Positions 1 through 9,151 of a DNA stretch of 64,000 bases are shown piece after piece; positions within the stretch are counted from its first letter, which is position 1; each line of letters starts with the position of its first letter. The notes beneath the pieces were generated by a model that did not search any database, had not been told where the DNA came from, and saw only the letters and a list, made by a program, of their open reading frames with translations. The position numbers were made by a program, and so were the translations under genes. The DNA lies in contig NZ_FMYQ01000004.1 in assembly GCF_900096975.1 (NCBI RefSeq), positions 186,001 through 250,000 of the forward strand, in the 5' to 3' direction. This stretch comes from Paraburkholderia lycopersici. GTDB taxonomy: Bacteria; Pseudomonadota; Gammaproteobacteria; Burkholderiales; Burkholderiaceae.

Positions 1-350
1 CGACCGCGGGCGTCGCGCCGCGTGTGATGGGCATCGGGCCCGCGCCAGCTACCCAGAAGCTGCTTGCGCGCCTGAACATGACCATCGATCAGTTCGATGT
101 TATCGAGTTGAACGAAGCATTTGCTTCGCAAGGGCTCGCCGTGCTGCGGATGCTCGGCGTCTCCGACGATGATCCTCGTGTCAATCCTAACGGCGGCGCT
201 ATTGCGCTCGGGCATCCGCTTGGGATGAGCGGCGCTCGGCTCGTGACTACGGCTATGTATCAACTGCATCGCACACAGGGGCGTTTCGCGCTTTGCACGA
301 TGTGTATCGGCGTGGGGCAAGGGATTGCTCTCGCCATCGAGCGGGTTTGA
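1..350 (+). CDS. pcaF: Acetyl-CoA acyltransferase, beta-ketoadipyl-CoA thiolase type (3' part only)
   Basis: This is the carboxy-terminal part of a thiolase cut by the window edge; the frame is open from base 3 to the TGA at 348-350. Seen in the sequence are the thiolase blocks [23 protein letters not shown] (with the catalytic His) and TMCIGVGQG (with the second active-site Cys). In this family the enzyme splits 3-oxoadipyl-CoA with CoA into succinyl-CoA and acetyl-CoA in the cytoplasm, the last step of the beta-ketoadipate or phenylacetate routes. The [17 protein letters not shown] wording fits PcaF/PaaJ better than a generic AtoB, but without the first two thirds and the upstream genes the exact substrate is an inference. 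Confidence 0.75.
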   Translation, partial: TAGVAPRVMGIGPAPATQKLLARLNMTIDQFDVIELNEAFASQGLAVLRMLGVSDDDPRVNPNGGAIALGHPLGMSGARLVTTAMYQLHRTQGRFALCTMCIGVGQGIALAIERV

Positions 351-454
351 TTGTTATTCGCTCTGAATCTCGAAAGCCTCGGGGTCGTGGTGATTCACTG
401 CTTTTTTGAGGGGCGTGTTGCGCGATGGAGTGCTCCGCAGTGAGTGCGCGTGAA

Positions 455-495
455 AAAGCCGGTGCATCGCGACATCGTCGCCATGCACCGGCTTT
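455..495. terminator. Bidirectional rho-independent terminator between thiolase and gabD
   Basis: A perfect 13-base inverted repeat (455-467 and 483-495, AAAGCCGGTGCAT and its complement) has a 15-base loop. A T-rich run follows it in both directions: GGCTTTTT on the minus strand and GGCTTTTCC just after it on the plus strand. It sits between two convergent genes and can stop both. Confidence 0.8.
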
Positions 496-545
496 GGCTT
501 TTCCGCGCGGGCGCCCGTGAGGACGGCCGCCCTTCGTCTTGCCGC

Positions 546-1997
546 TTACATGCCGGCCATGCACATGTACTTGATTACCACGTAGTCGTCCACGCCGTAG
601 TGCGAGCCTTCGCGGCCAAGGCCCGACTGCTTCACGCCGCCGAACGGCGCGACTTCGTTCGAAATCAGGCCGGTGTTGATGCCCACCATGCCGTATTCGA
701 GCGCTTCGGCCACACGCCACACGCGGCCGATGTCGCGGCTGTAAAAGTAGGCGGCGAGTCCGAACTCGGTATCGTTCGCCATCCTGATCACTTCCTCATC
801 CGACGAGAAGCGGAACAGCGGCGCAAGGGGGCCGAAGGTTTCGTCGCGCGCGACCTTCATCGCAGGCGTGACGCCGGTGAGGATGGTCGGCTCGAAGAAG
901 CCATGACCGAGCGCGTGGCGTTTGCCGCCCGTAAGCACCTGGGCGCCTTTGGCGAGCGCGTCCTCGATGTGCGATTCCACCTTCAGCACGGCCGCTTCGT
1001 TGATGAGCGGGCCTTGCGTCACGCCCGTCTCGGTGCCGAGGCCGACCTTGAGTTTTTCCACGGCGTCGCGCAGCTTCGCGGCGAACGTGTCGTACACGGC
1101 GTCGTGCACGTAGAACCGGTTCGTGCAGACGCAGGTCTGGCCGCTGTTGCGATACTTCGAGGCGATGGCCCCCGCAACGGCCGCGTCGATGTCGGCGTCT
1201 TCGAACACGATGAACGGGGCGTTGCCGCCCAGCTCGAGCGAGACCTTCTTGACCGTCGAGGCGCACTGGCTCATCAGCAGGCGGCCCACCGGCGTCGAGC
1301 CCGTAAACGAGAGCTTGCGCACGGTCGGATTGCTCGTGAGCTCGCCGCCGATCGCTTTCGGGTCGCCGGTCACGACGCTGAAGATGCCGCTCGGCACGCC
1401 CGCGCGCTCGGCAAGAACGGCTAGCGCGAGCGCCGAGAACGGCGTGGCTTCGGCGGGCTTGAGAACGATCGGGCAGCCTGCTGCGAGCGCGGGGCCGACC
1501 TTGCGCGTAATCATCGCGGCGGGGAAATTCCACGGCGTGATCGCGGCGCACACGCCAACGGGCTCCTTCGTCACGACGATGCGCTTGTCGTTCGCGGGCG
1601 TCGGAATCGTGTCGCCGTAAATGCGCTTGCCTTCCTCCGCGAACCATTCGAGGAACGAGGCGGCGTAGCCGATTTCGCCCTTCGCTTCGGCGAGCGGTTT
1701 GCCTTGTTCCGTGGTGAGGATCAGCGCGAGGTCGTCGGCGTTTTCCACCATCAGGTCGTGCCACTTGCGCAGGACGGCGCTGCGCTCCTTCGCGGGCTTC
1801 GCGCGCCATGCGGGCCATGCGGCGTTCGCAGCGGCGATCGCGCGGCGCGTTTCGGCCGCGCCCATGCGCGGAACGGTGCCGAGCAGCGCGCCGGTAGCCG
1901 GGTTCTTCACTTCGAGCGTGGCGCCGTCGTCGGCGCCTTGCCATTCGCCGTTGATAAAGGCGTTGTTCTGCAGCAGCGATGCGTCTTTCAGGTTCAT
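546..1997 (-). CDS. gabD: Succinate-semialdehyde dehydrogenase (NAD(P)+)
   Basis: 483 residues, the normal length for GabD. It oxidises succinate semialdehyde to succinate, the second step of GABA breakdown, in the cytoplasm. Aldehyde dehydrogenase motifs are intact: the WNFPAAM cofactor-site region, FTGSTPVG in the Rossmann fold, LELGGNAPF with the general-base Glu, and NSGQTCVCTNRF with the nucleophilic Cys. The carboxy-terminal GREGSHYGVDDYVVIKY is typical of GabD. The ATG at 1995-1997 starts MNLKDASLL; the frame runs open further upstream, but that stretch lies inside gabT in another frame and is not protein-like. It lies 137 bases after gabT in the same direction, so the two are probably co-transcribed. 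Confidence 0.95.
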   Translation of the reverse strand: MNLKDASLLQNNAFINGEWQGADDGATLEVKNPATGALLGTVPRMGAAETRRAIAAANAAWPAWRAKPAKERSAVLRKWHDLMVENADDLALILTTEQGKPLAEAKGEIGYAASFLEWFAEEGKRIYGDTIPTPANDKRIVVTKEPVGVCAAITPWNFPAAMITRKVGPALAAGCPIVLKPAEATPFSALALAVLAERAGVPSGIFSVVTGDPKAIGGELTSNPTVRKLSFTGSTPVGRLLMSQCASTVKKVSLELGGNAPFIVFEDADIDAAVAGAIASKYRNSGQTCVCTNRFYVHDAVYDTFAAKLRDAVEKLKVGLGTETGVTQGPLINEAAVLKVESHIEDALAKGAQVLTGGKRHALGHGFFEPTILTGVTPAMKVARDETFGPLAPLFRFSSDEEVIRMANDTEFGLAAYFYSRDIGRVWRVAEALEYGMVGINTGLISNEVAPFGGVKQSGLGREGSHYGVDDYVVIKYMCMAGM

Positions 1998-2134
1998 GCC
2001 TGAACTCCAGATAGGCGTTGATTCGATTCGTTTAGAACGACGAACGGCACAGCGGCAAACGCCGGTGTGCCGCTTCGAGGATGGCCCGCGCGAAGCGGGC
2101 CAGCGGTACCTGCTAAAAGCGACGCGCCGGCGGC

Positions 2135-3427
2135 TTAAGCCGGTACGCCCACGGCTTCCTTGATCGACTCTTCGAGGATCGCAAGCGCTTCGTCGAACAC
2201 GTTGTCCTGAATCGTCAGCGGGAACAGGAAGCGCACGACGTTCGAGTACACGCCGCACACGAGCAGCAGCAGGCCGCGGTTCAAGGCGGCGGTCTGCACG
2301 CGCCTGGTGAAGTCGGCGTCGGCTTCGCTCGTGCCCGGCTTGCAGAACTCGACCGCGTTCATCGCACCCGGGCCGCGCACGTCGGCGATTTGCGGCACTT
2401 CGGCCTTCAACGCGCTGAGCTTGGCCTTGAGCTTGTCGCCGAGCTTCGTCGCGCGCTCGCAGAGCTTTTCTTCTTCGATGATCTCGATCACCGCGTGCGC
2501 CGACGCCACCGCCAGCGGGTTGCCCGCATACGTGCCGCCGAGGCCGCCGGGCGCCGCCGCGTCCATGACTTCGGCGCGGCCCACCACGCCCGAAAGCGGC
2601 ATGCCGCCCGCGAGGCTCTTGGCGGTCGTCATGAGGTCGGGCGTGACGTCGTAGTGCTCCATGGCGAACAGCTTGCCGGTACGCGCGAAACCCGTCTGCA
2701 CTTCGTCGGCGATCAGGAGGATGCCGTGCGTGTCGCAGATCTTGCGCAGGCCGCGCACGAAATCGGCGGGCGCCTGGTAGAAGCCGCCTTCGCCCTGAAC
2801 CGGTTCGAAGATGATCGCGGCGACGCGCTTCGGGTCGATGTCGGCCTTGAACAGCATCTCGATGTGCTTGAGCGAGTCGGCCGTGCTGATGCCGTGAATC
2901 GGGTTCGGGTACGGTGCGTGGTAGATGTCGGCCGGGAACGGGCCGAACGCGAGCTTGTACGGGGCGACCTTGCCCGTGAGCGCCATGCCCATGAGCGTGC
3001 GGCCATGGAAGCCGCCCGCGAAGGCGATGACGCCCGGACGGCCGGTATGGGCGCGCGCGATCTTGACGGCGTTTTCGACGGCTTCGGCGCCCGTCGTGAA
3101 GAACGCGGCCTTCTTGGCGAAGCTGCCCGGCGCGCGCTGGGCGACCTTCTCGGCCAGCGAGACATACGACTCGTAGGGCACGATCTGGTACGCGGTGTGC
3201 GTGAAGCGGTCGAGCTGGGCCTTGATCGCGGCGACGATCTTCGGATGGCGGTGGCCCGTATTGCACACGGCGATGCCCCCTGCGAAGTCGATGAAGCGAC
3301 GGCCTTCCACATCCCACAGCTCGGCGTTTTCGGCGCGCTCGGCGTAGAAGTCGCACATCACGCCCACGCCGCGCGGGGTAATGGCGTTTTTGCGGCTCAG
3401 CAGATCGGCGTTCTTGCTCACGTTCAT
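2135..3427 (-). CDS. gabT: 4-aminobutyrate aminotransferase (class III, PLP-dependent)
   Basis: About 430 residues, usual for GabT. It transfers the amino group of GABA to 2-oxoglutarate, giving succinate semialdehyde for GabD. Visible motifs are TTGAEAVENAVKIAR, FEPVQGEGGFY, LIADEVQTGFARTG (the Asp that contacts the PLP ring) and TTAKSLAGGMPL with the Schiff-base Lys. The start is ambiguous: the Shine-Dalgarno AAGGAG directly abuts the ATG at 3425-3427, which is too close, while it stands 6 bases before an in-frame GTG at 3419-3421, so translation may begin two codons later. It is transcribed away from the MocR-type regulator at 3554, the usual GabR arrangement. Confidence 0.95.
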   Translation of the reverse strand: MNVSKNADLLSRKNAITPRGVGVMCDFYAERAENAELWDVEGRRFIDFAGGIAVCNTGHRHPKIVAAIKAQLDRFTHTAYQIVPYESYVSLAEKVAQRAPGSFAKKAAFFTTGAEAVENAVKIARAHTGRPGVIAFAGGFHGRTLMGMALTGKVAPYKLAFGPFPADIYHAPYPNPIHGISTADSLKHIEMLFKADIDPKRVAAIIFEPVQGEGGFYQAPADFVRGLRKICDTHGILLIADEVQTGFARTGKLFAMEHYDVTPDLMTTAKSLAGGMPLSGVVGRAEVMDAAAPGGLGGTYAGNPLAVASAHAVIEIIEEEKLCERATKLGDKLKAKLSALKAEVPQIADVRGPGAMNAVEFCKPGTSEADADFTRRVQTAALNRGLLLLVCGVYSNVVRFLFPLTIQDNVFDEALAILEESIKEAVGVPA

Positions 3428-3504
3428 CTCCTTCGGGATCAGTGTCGGTTCTCGGTTGGCTGGTGGACCGGCAAGCAGTCCATGCCGCGACTATACTCAC
3501 GTTT

Positions 3505-3546
3505 GGCTCTAAATTTCAGAGCCATTCAGTGCAATATTTAGGAGCC
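3505..3546. promoter_or_regulatory. Candidate GabR operator in the gabT/gabR divergent region
   Basis: The 126-base gap between gabT and gabR holds a perfect inverted repeat, GGCTCT (3505-3510) and AGAGCC (3518-3523), 7 bases apart. A third arm, ATTTAGGAGCC, ends at 3546 and mirrors GGCTCTAAAT with one extra base. The third arm is only 7 bases before the gabR ATG. MocR regulators usually bind repeated half-sites next to their own gene; assigning this one to GabR is inference from position. Confidence 0.5.
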
Positions 3547-3553
3547 AATTTCG

Positions 3554-5167
3554 ATGCGCGCGAGTGTTCTTTCCGACTGGCTGGCCCAGCGGCTCGACCG
3601 CGGGAGCGCCCAGCCGGTCTACCGGCAGTTGCACAAGCTGCTGCAGCGGGCCATCCTTTCGCGCGAGTTGCCGGCGGGCGCGCGCGTGCCGTCGTCGCGG
3701 CTGCTCGCGGCCGAACTGGGCATCGCGCGCAATACCGTCACGCAGGTCTACGAGCAATTGGTGCTCGAAGGCTATGTGACGTCGGCGACCGGGCGCGGGA
3801 CCTTCGTGGCCGACACGTCGCCGGATGAAATCGTCGGGGCGGCGGAGATTGGCTCCGTGGGAACCACAAAAAAATCGGGCGATACAGGAGCCGCGGTGGC
3901 TGTCGGCTTAAGCGCAACTAACAGCGAAGTCGTGCAGGCGGCGTCCGCGGCGGACGGTCTTGCGGCGGTCGCCGCCGCCAGTCCGCCGCGCGTCACGGCG
4001 CGTGCGCTTTCCGCGCGCGGCACCCGCCTCATTGCGGGCGCGGGCGTCTCCAAGCGCCAGGGCGGCGCGTTCATGCCCGGCGTGCCCGACGTCTCGCGCT
4101 TCCCGGCGCGTGTCTGGACGCGCCTGCACAACAAGTACTGGCGCAGCCTGCGTCCCGACCTGTTGACCTACGCGCCCGGCGGCGGCCTCGCGCTGCTGCG
4201 CCACGTACTCGCCGACTATCTGCGCACCTCGCGCTCGGTGCGCTGCTCGCCGGAGCAGATCATCATCACGACGGGCATCCACCAGTCGGTGGATCTCGCC
4301 GTGCGCCTGCTCTCGGACCCCGGCGACACCATCTGGACCGAAGACCCGTGCTACTGGGGCGTGCGCAGCGTGCTGCACGTTTCCGGCCTCAACATGCGGC
4401 CGGTCGCCGTGGACAGCGAGGGCCTCGACCCCTCGCCCGCCGATTTCGCCGCGCCGCCGCCGCGGCTCATGCTCGTCACGCCTTCGCATCAATATCCGCT
4501 CGGCATGGTGATGAGCCTCGCGCGCCGCCGCATGCTGCTCGAGTACGCGCGCCAGCATCAGTGCTGGATCATCGAGGACGACTACGACAGCGAGTTCCGC
4601 TATGGCAGCCGCCCGCTCGCGTCGTTGCAGGGGCTCGATACGGCGGGGCAGGTGATTTACGTGGGGAGCTTCGGCAAGACGCTGTTTCCGGGGCTGCGCG
4701 TGGGCTATCTCGTGGCGCCCGAGTCGCTCGCGGAAAGCTTCGCGACCGCGAGCGCCGAGCTGTATCGCGAGGGGCAATTGCTGCAGCAGGCCGTGCTCGC
4801 GGAATTCATCGCCGAGGGACACTTCACCTCGCATATCCGCAAGATGCGCGCGCTCTACGGCCAGCGGCGCCAGGTGCTGCTCGACGCCGTGTCGCGCCGC
4901 TACGGCGACGCGTTGCCCGCAATGGGCGGCGACGCGGGTCTGCACGTCGTGATGCAGTTGCCCGAAGGCGGCGACGACCGCGCCGTGGCCGAGGCCGCGC
5001 TGGCGCGCAATATCGTGGTGCGGCCGCTTTCGGGGTACTACGCGTCGCGCGAGCGCGCGAACCCGGGATTGCTGATCGGCTATGCGTGCGTGCCCGACGA
5101 CGAGATCGCGCCCGCGTTCGAGACGCTGGCCGAGGCCATCGATTCGACGTTGCCCGCGTTCACGTGA
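3554..5167 (+). CDS. gabR: MocR-family PLP-dependent transcriptional regulator, GabR type
   Basis: 537 residues. Residues about 20-90 form a GntR-type winged helix (QPVYRQLHKLLQRAIL, then PSSRLLAAELGIARNTV and YVTSATGRGTF). A long Ala/Ser/Thr-rich linker of about 85 residues follows, then a type-I aminotransferase-like domain with the PLP-binding Lys in YVGSFGKTLFPGLRVGYL. Family members sense GABA through PLP and activate gabTD; its divergent placement beside gabT supports that role. It ends 10 bases from the convergent exporter gene. The linker is longer than in Bacillus GabR and low in complexity. Confidence 0.88.
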   Translation: MRASVLSDWLAQRLDRGSAQPVYRQLHKLLQRAILSRELPAGARVPSSRLLAAELGIARNTVTQVYEQLVLEGYVTSATGRGTFVADTSPDEIVGAAEIGSVGTTKKSGDTGAAVAVGLSATNSEVVQAASAADGLAAVAAASPPRVTARALSARGTRLIAGAGVSKRQGGAFMPGVPDVSRFPARVWTRLHNKYWRSLRPDLLTYAPGGGLALLRHVLADYLRTSRSVRCSPEQIIITTGIHQSVDLAVRLLSDPGDTIWTEDPCYWGVRSVLHVSGLNMRPVAVDSEGLDPSPADFAAPPPRLMLVTPSHQYPLGMVMSLARRRMLLEYARQHQCWIIEDDYDSEFRYGSRPLASLQGLDTAGQVIYVGSFGKTLFPGLRVGYLVAPESLAESFATASAELYREGQLLQQAVLAEFIAEGHFTSHIRKMRALYGQRRQVLLDAVSRRYGDALPAMGGDAGLHVVMQLPEGGDDRAVAEAALARNIVVRPLSGYYASRERANPGLLIGYACVPDDEIAPAFETLAEAIDSTLPAFT

Positions 5168-5177
5168 ACGCTGCACG

Positions 5178-6014
5178 CTAAAGCCGGATCAGCACCGCTC
5201 CGCATGTGACGAGCGCGCAGGCCACCATGCGGCGCGCCGTGAGCTTCTCGTTCATGAAGAGCCAGCCGATCAGCACGGCGAATATCGACGAAAGCTCGCG
5301 CAACGCGGACACCATCGCGATAGGCAAGTACCGGAACGCCTCGATCACGAGGCAGTAAGCCGTGAGCGCGAGCACGCCCGCGAGCATGCCGCGCGCGACC
5401 GCCGATTTCGACGGGAACATCTGCGCCGCGCCGCCGCGCAGCTTGCAGACCACGAGAAACTGCGGGACGTTCCAGAGCAGATACACCCACATGATGTAGC
5501 TGAGCGCATTGCCCGCAAGGCGCGCGCCAAGGCCGTCGACGACCGAGTACATCGCGATGAAAAGGCCCGTGAGCAGCGCATACGGCACGCTCTCGCCCGA
5601 AAAGCGCATGCCGCGCCGGAACGCGAGCGACATGATGCCGAGCGAGACGAGCGAGACGCCCGTGGCCGCGAGCGCATGCAACTGCTCGCTCGCGAATACG
5701 AGCGCGCCGGCAAATACGAGCATGGGCGAGAGCCCGCGCGCGATAGGGTAGATCTGCCCGAAGTCGCCGCTGCGGTAGGCGCGGATCAGCGTGAAGCAGT
5801 ACGCGAACTCCAGTACCGCCGATACCGCGATATACGGCCAGCTCGCCTGCGCGGGCAGCGGCAGCACGCACACGGCTATCGCGCTCACGACGAGGTACGG
5901 AATCGAGAACATGCCGAGCAGCCAGAGGCGGTCGCCCGAAAGATGAAGGAAGGCGTTCCAGCTCGCGTGCATGAGCGCCGAGAGCAGGACCAGCATGACG
6001 ACGAAACTGGCCAT
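5178..6014 (-). CDS. EamA-type (drug/metabolite transporter family) inner-membrane exporter
   Basis: 278 residues made almost entirely of about ten hydrophobic segments, the layout of DMT/EamA permeases. Each half ends in an EamA-like helix pair (ASEQLHALAATGVSLVSLG near the middle; GWLFMNEKLTARRMVACALV at the end, containing the family's NEKLT-like motif). It probably exports small metabolites or amino acids, but the substrate cannot be read. The ATG at 6012-6014 (MASFVVML) begins the first helix; codons further upstream in frame are charged and proline-rich and fit poorly. It is convergent with gabR and separated by 225 bases from phnE upstream. Confidence 0.8.
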   Translation of the reverse strand: MASFVVMLVLLSALMHASWNAFLHLSGDRLWLLGMFSIPYLVVSAIAVCVLPLPAQASWPYIAVSAVLEFAYCFTLIRAYRSGDFGQIYPIARGLSPMLVFAGALVFASEQLHALAATGVSLVSLGIMSLAFRRGMRFSGESVPYALLTGLFIAMYSVVDGLGARLAGNALSYIMWVYLLWNVPQFLVVCKLRGGAAQMFPSKSAVARGMLAGVLALTAYCLVIEAFRYLPIAMVSALRELSSIFAVLIGWLFMNEKLTARRMVACALVTCGAVLIRL

Positions 6015-6100
6015 TGCGATTGCGAATCGAGTCGGTTGGAAGACGGGCGGCCTGCTGTATGGCGTGACCGGTGACCGCAAGGGAGCGATTATTCCACCGA

Positions 6101-6140
6101 ATGCGCACAATTGCCACAAATCGCCACAAATTGCCAGAAA
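6101..6140. repeat. Short tandem direct repeats, 10-base period
   Basis: Four consecutive 10-base units read ATGCGCACAA, TTGCCACAAA, TCGCCACAAA and TTGCCAGAAA. The last three share T-Y-G-C-C-A-S-A-A-A. The array lies about 90 bases upstream of the EamA gene start on the minus strand. One repeat per helical turn is what several transcription factors use as a binding site, but no factor can be named. Confidence 0.5.
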
Positions 6141-6239
6141 AGAGGGGCGAGCGACGGGCGAGCCGGGCTTATTGGGGTTCTGGTTCGACTCGCGCGGCGG
6201 GCGGGGCGCAGAAAAAGGAGGAGACTTCAGGGGCCTGCT

Positions 6240-7124
6240 TCAGATCACGCGTGCACGCAGTCGCGCGGAAATGAGATCGATGGCCGTGACCACGACGATC
6301 ACCATGATGAGCACGGCGCTCGTCTGCTGATAATCGAACGAACGGATTTCCTCGTACAGCACGACGCCGATGCCGCCCGCGCCGACCATGCCCACGACCA
6401 TCGCCGAGCGCACGTTCGACTCGAACCGGTAGAGCGCGTACGAAATCCACAGCGGCATGACCTGGGGCAGCACGCCATAGACGATCTCGTCTAGCGGCGA
6501 GGCGCCCGTGGCGCGCACGCCTTCGACGGGGCGCGGGTCGATGGCCTCCACGGCTTCCGCGAAGAGCTTCGCGAGCACGCCAGTCGTATGGACCCACAAC
6601 GCGAGCACGCCCGCGAACGGTCCGAGGCCCACGGCCACGATGAACAGCATCGCGAACACCATCTCGTTGATGGCGCGGCACGCGTCCATCAAGCGGCGCA
6701 CGGGATGCAGGACCCAGGCGGGCGCGAGATTGTGCGCCGACATGAGCCCGAACGGCACCGCACAGACGATGGCGAGCGCCGTGCCCCACAACGCGACCGC
6801 GAGCGTGACCCACATTTCGTGCACGTACGTGCGCCATTCCGCGAAGTCGGGCGGGAAGAAGCCGCGCGCGAACGTGCCCATATTTGCCGAGTCGGAGAAG
6901 AGGTCGAGCGGGCGCATGTCGGCGCCGCGCCACGCCACGCCGAGCAGCACGAACACGATGGCCCAGAGCACGAGCGAGGACCAGCTGCGCTTGCCTGCGC
7001 GCGCGCTTGCCGCGACGGCCGCCGCTTGCGGCCCGGCGGCCGTCGTGGCCGAAGCCGCGGGGGCGTTTGCCATGGCTTCGCCGTGCGGCGCGAGGCGTGA
7101 ACTGTCGAAATCCATCGCGCCCAT
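6240..7124 (-). CDS. phnE: Phosphonate/phosphite ABC transporter permease
   Basis: 294 residues. After a low-complexity Ala-rich amino end there are about six membrane segments and the binding-protein-dependent permease (EAA) loop, [20 protein letters not shown], which contacts the ATPase. FRSFEYD-like wording near the end ([19 protein letters not shown]) is typical of PhnE. It forms the inner-membrane channel of the PhnCDE importer. Its ATG (7122-7124) overlaps the phnD stop (TAATG arrangement), so the genes are translationally coupled; a second ATG three codons later (7115) is also possible. Confidence 0.92.
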   Translation of the reverse strand: MGAMDFDSSRLAPHGEAMANAPAASATTAAGPQAAAVAASARAGKRSWSSLVLWAIVFVLLGVAWRGADMRPLDLFSDSANMGTFARGFFPPDFAEWRTYVHEMWVTLAVALWGTALAIVCAVPFGLMSAHNLAPAWVLHPVRRLMDACRAINEMVFAMLFIVAVGLGPFAGVLALWVHTTGVLAKLFAEAVEAIDPRPVEGVRATGASPLDEIVYGVLPQVMPLWISYALYRFESNVRSAMVVGMVGAGGIGVVLYEEIRSFDYQQTSAVLIMVIVVVTAIDLISARLRARVI

Positions 7125-8110
7125 TACTGCTTCGCGGACGCGTTGAGCGCGCCGATCTTTGCGTCGATGGCCGCGAGCTGGCTCTTGCGGTCGTCGTCGG
7201 AGAGATGCGTGTCGGCCGTAATCTTCTCTTTCTGCTGGAACAGCGCGACCTGGCGGATCGGCAGCAACTGGGCGTCGGTGGCGGGCGCGAAGCCGGCGTA
7301 GCCGGTGATGTCGGCCATGATCTTCTTTTCGCGCGGATCGGTCTTCGCGTAGTGATAGAAGAAGTCGCGCAGCTTCTGCTTCGTCGCTTCCGGCAGATCC
7401 TTGCGATAGACGAGCGGATCGGACGGAATGAGCGGCGACGTCCACAGCACGCGCACCTGGGCGAAGCGGTCCGGATGTTTCTGCTGGAGCGTGGCGAGCT
7501 CGATGGAGTTGTTGGTGGCGATATCCACCTTGTTGTTGACCACGGCGAGCAGGTTCGCTTCATGGCTCGACGGCAGCACCGTCTTGAAGTTCGTGGCGTT
7601 CACCGAAACGCCGTGCTGGGCGAACAGGTAATAGCCCGGAATCAGCGTGCCCGAGGTCGAGTTGGGGTCGCCCCAGCCGAGCGTGAGATCCCTGGTATTC
7701 CTGAAGACATCGTCGATGCTTTTCACGCGGCTGTTCACGTTGGTGATGAGCACCGACTTGTAGCCCGTGTCGCCGTTCGCATAGAGCACCTTCGCGAAGA
7801 TCTCGCCGTTCGAGCGGTCCACGGCTTCCATCGCCGAAGCATTGCCGAAATAGCCGATCTGCACCTTGTTGAAGCGCATCGCTTCGATGATGCCCGAGTA
7901 GTCGGTGGCGAAGAACGCCTTCACGTTCAGGCCGGTCTGCTTGTTCATGTCGTCGATGAACGGTTGCCAGCGCTGCTTGAGCACCGCCGACGAATCCGTC
8001 GAGATGATGCCGAAGTTGAGGTCTTCCGCATGGGCGGTCGCGGCGCCGAGCGAGGCCACTGCGACGGTGCCGGCGGCGCACCAGGAGAGCATGGAGCGGA
8101 GCAGTTTCAT
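7124..8110 (-). CDS. phnD: Periplasmic phosphonate/phosphite-binding protein
   Basis: 328 residues. Residues 1-28 are a Sec signal peptide ([19 protein letters not shown], cleavage after AHA). The mature part carries PhnD-family features: [19 protein letters not shown] at the start, [24 protein letters not shown], and [17 protein letters not shown], which lines the phosphonate site. It captures the ligand for PhnE/PhnC. The ATG at 8108-8110 directly precedes the signal peptide. It lies 59 bases after phnC and its stop overlaps the phnE start. The exact ligand (alkylphosphonate or phosphite) cannot be decided by eye. Confidence 0.93.
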   Translation of the reverse strand: MKLLRSMLSWCAAGTVAVASLGAATAHAEDLNFGIISTDSSAVLKQRWQPFIDDMNKQTGLNVKAFFATDYSGIIEAMRFNKVQIGYFGNASAMEAVDRSNGEIFAKVLYANGDTGYKSVLITNVNSRVKSIDDVFRNTRDLTLGWGDPNSTSGTLIPGYYLFAQHGVSVNATNFKTVLPSSHEANLLAVVNNKVDIATNNSIELATLQQKHPDRFAQVRVLWTSPLIPSDPLVYRKDLPEATKQKLRDFFYHYAKTDPREKKIMADITGYAGFAPATDAQLLPIRQVALFQQKEKITADTHLSDDDRKSQLAAIDAKIGALNASAKQ

Positions 8111-8169
8111 GTGGGCGGTCCGTGGTGAGAGAAAAGCGTTGCGGGTTGAAAAGAGCGTGGCGTGATCGA

Positions 8170-8997
8170 TCAGGCCGCGCGTGGCTGCGCGCCGAAGCGC
8201 TGGATAGCCGGCGCGGCGGCATCGGGTTCGAGCAATTCGCGCGCGGCGCCGCCGTAAAGCTGTTGCAGCAGCGCCGGCGTGAGCGCGGACGAAGGGCCGT
8301 CGTACACGACGCGGCCATCGCGCAGCGCAACGGTGCGCGGGCAATACTGCATGGCGATGTCCACCTGATGCAGCGAAACGACCACCGTGAGGCCGTGATC
8401 GCGGTTGAGCATGCGCAGCATGTCCATCACGCGGCGCGACGATTCGGGGTCGAGCGAGGCGATCGGTTCGTCGGCGAGAATGAGGCGCGCGCGCTGCACG
8501 AGCGCGCGTGCGAGCGCCGCGCGCTGCTGCTGGCCGCCCGAGAGATTCGCGGCGCGCTCCGCGGCCTTGTGCGCGATGCCCACTTCGCCGAGCGCCGCGA
8601 GCGAAAGCTCGCGTTCCGCGCGCGGAAAACGGCCCGTCAGGCGACGCCACAGCGGCAGTCGCGACAGCGCGCCGACCAGCACGTTCGTTTCGACCGTGAG
8701 CCGATTCACAAGATTGAACTGCTGAAACACGAAGCCGATGTCGCGGCGAATGCGGCGTACTTCGCGCACGATGCGTCCGTCCTGCTGGATAGGACGCCCA
8801 AGAATATCGATGCGCGAAGGTTGCGGGTCGGAAGGCGTGAAGCCCGCGATGTGACGCAGGAGGGTCGATTTGCCCGAGCCCGATGCGCCGATCAGCGCGA
8901 CCATCTCGCCCTCGTCGATGCGCAGGTTGATCTCGTCGAGCGCCTTGCGGCTGCTGTCGAAGCTTTTCGATAAGCGTTCGATGCGTATGGCGTCCAT
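8170..8997 (-). CDS. phnC: Phosphonate/phosphite ABC transporter ATPase
   Basis: 275 residues, usual for PhnC. Walker A is GASGSGKST (residues about 37-45), the Q-loop is [13 protein letters not shown], the signature is [15 protein letters not shown], Walker B is [13 protein letters not shown] and the H-loop is [10 protein letters not shown]. It energises uptake through PhnE. It is the first gene of phnC-phnD-phnE. No C-P lyase or other phosphonate-breaking gene is present in the window, so this cluster handles uptake only. A Pho-box candidate lies about 130 bases upstream. Confidence 0.94.
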   Translation of the reverse strand: MDAIRIERLSKSFDSSRKALDEINLRIDEGEMVALIGASGSGKSTLLRHIAGFTPSDPQPSRIDILGRPIQQDGRIVREVRRIRRDIGFVFQQFNLVNRLTVETNVLVGALSRLPLWRRLTGRFPRAERELSLAALGEVGIAHKAAERAANLSGGQQQRAALARALVQRARLILADEPIASLDPESSRRVMDMLRMLNRDHGLTVVVSLHQVDIAMQYCPRTVALRDGRVVYDGPSSALTPALLQQLYGGAARELLEPDAAAPAIQRFGAQPRAA

Positions 8998-9126
8998 AAC
9001 AATTCGTCGCGGTGTAGTCGAGGGCTCATTCTAGGAAGCGACTGTGACGGTTGAGTGAAGGTGTCGCGACGTCTAGACGACTACACCAATCGCTTTTTTT
9101 TCTTAACTGCCGAAGGCACGCGTGAT

Positions 9127-9144
9127 GTGACAGATACATGACGG
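9127..9144 (-). promoter_or_regulatory. Pho box candidate upstream of phnC
   Basis: Read on the minus strand the site is CCGTCATGTATCTGTCAC. It matches the 18-base PhoB consensus (CTGTCAT, four A/T-rich bases, CTGTCAY) at about 16 positions, with two half-sites exactly 11 bases apart. It points toward phnC, about 130 bases away. I do not see a good -10 hexamer at the expected distance, so the exact promoter is not identified. Confidence 0.6.
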
Positions 9145-9151
9145 CAAACAT

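Noticed and set aside
1998..3500. Long amino-terminal extension of gabD reading through gabT
   Set aside because: The frame is open but its sequence is Arg-rich shadow; the true start is the ATG at 1995-1997 and gabT occupies this stretch in another frame.
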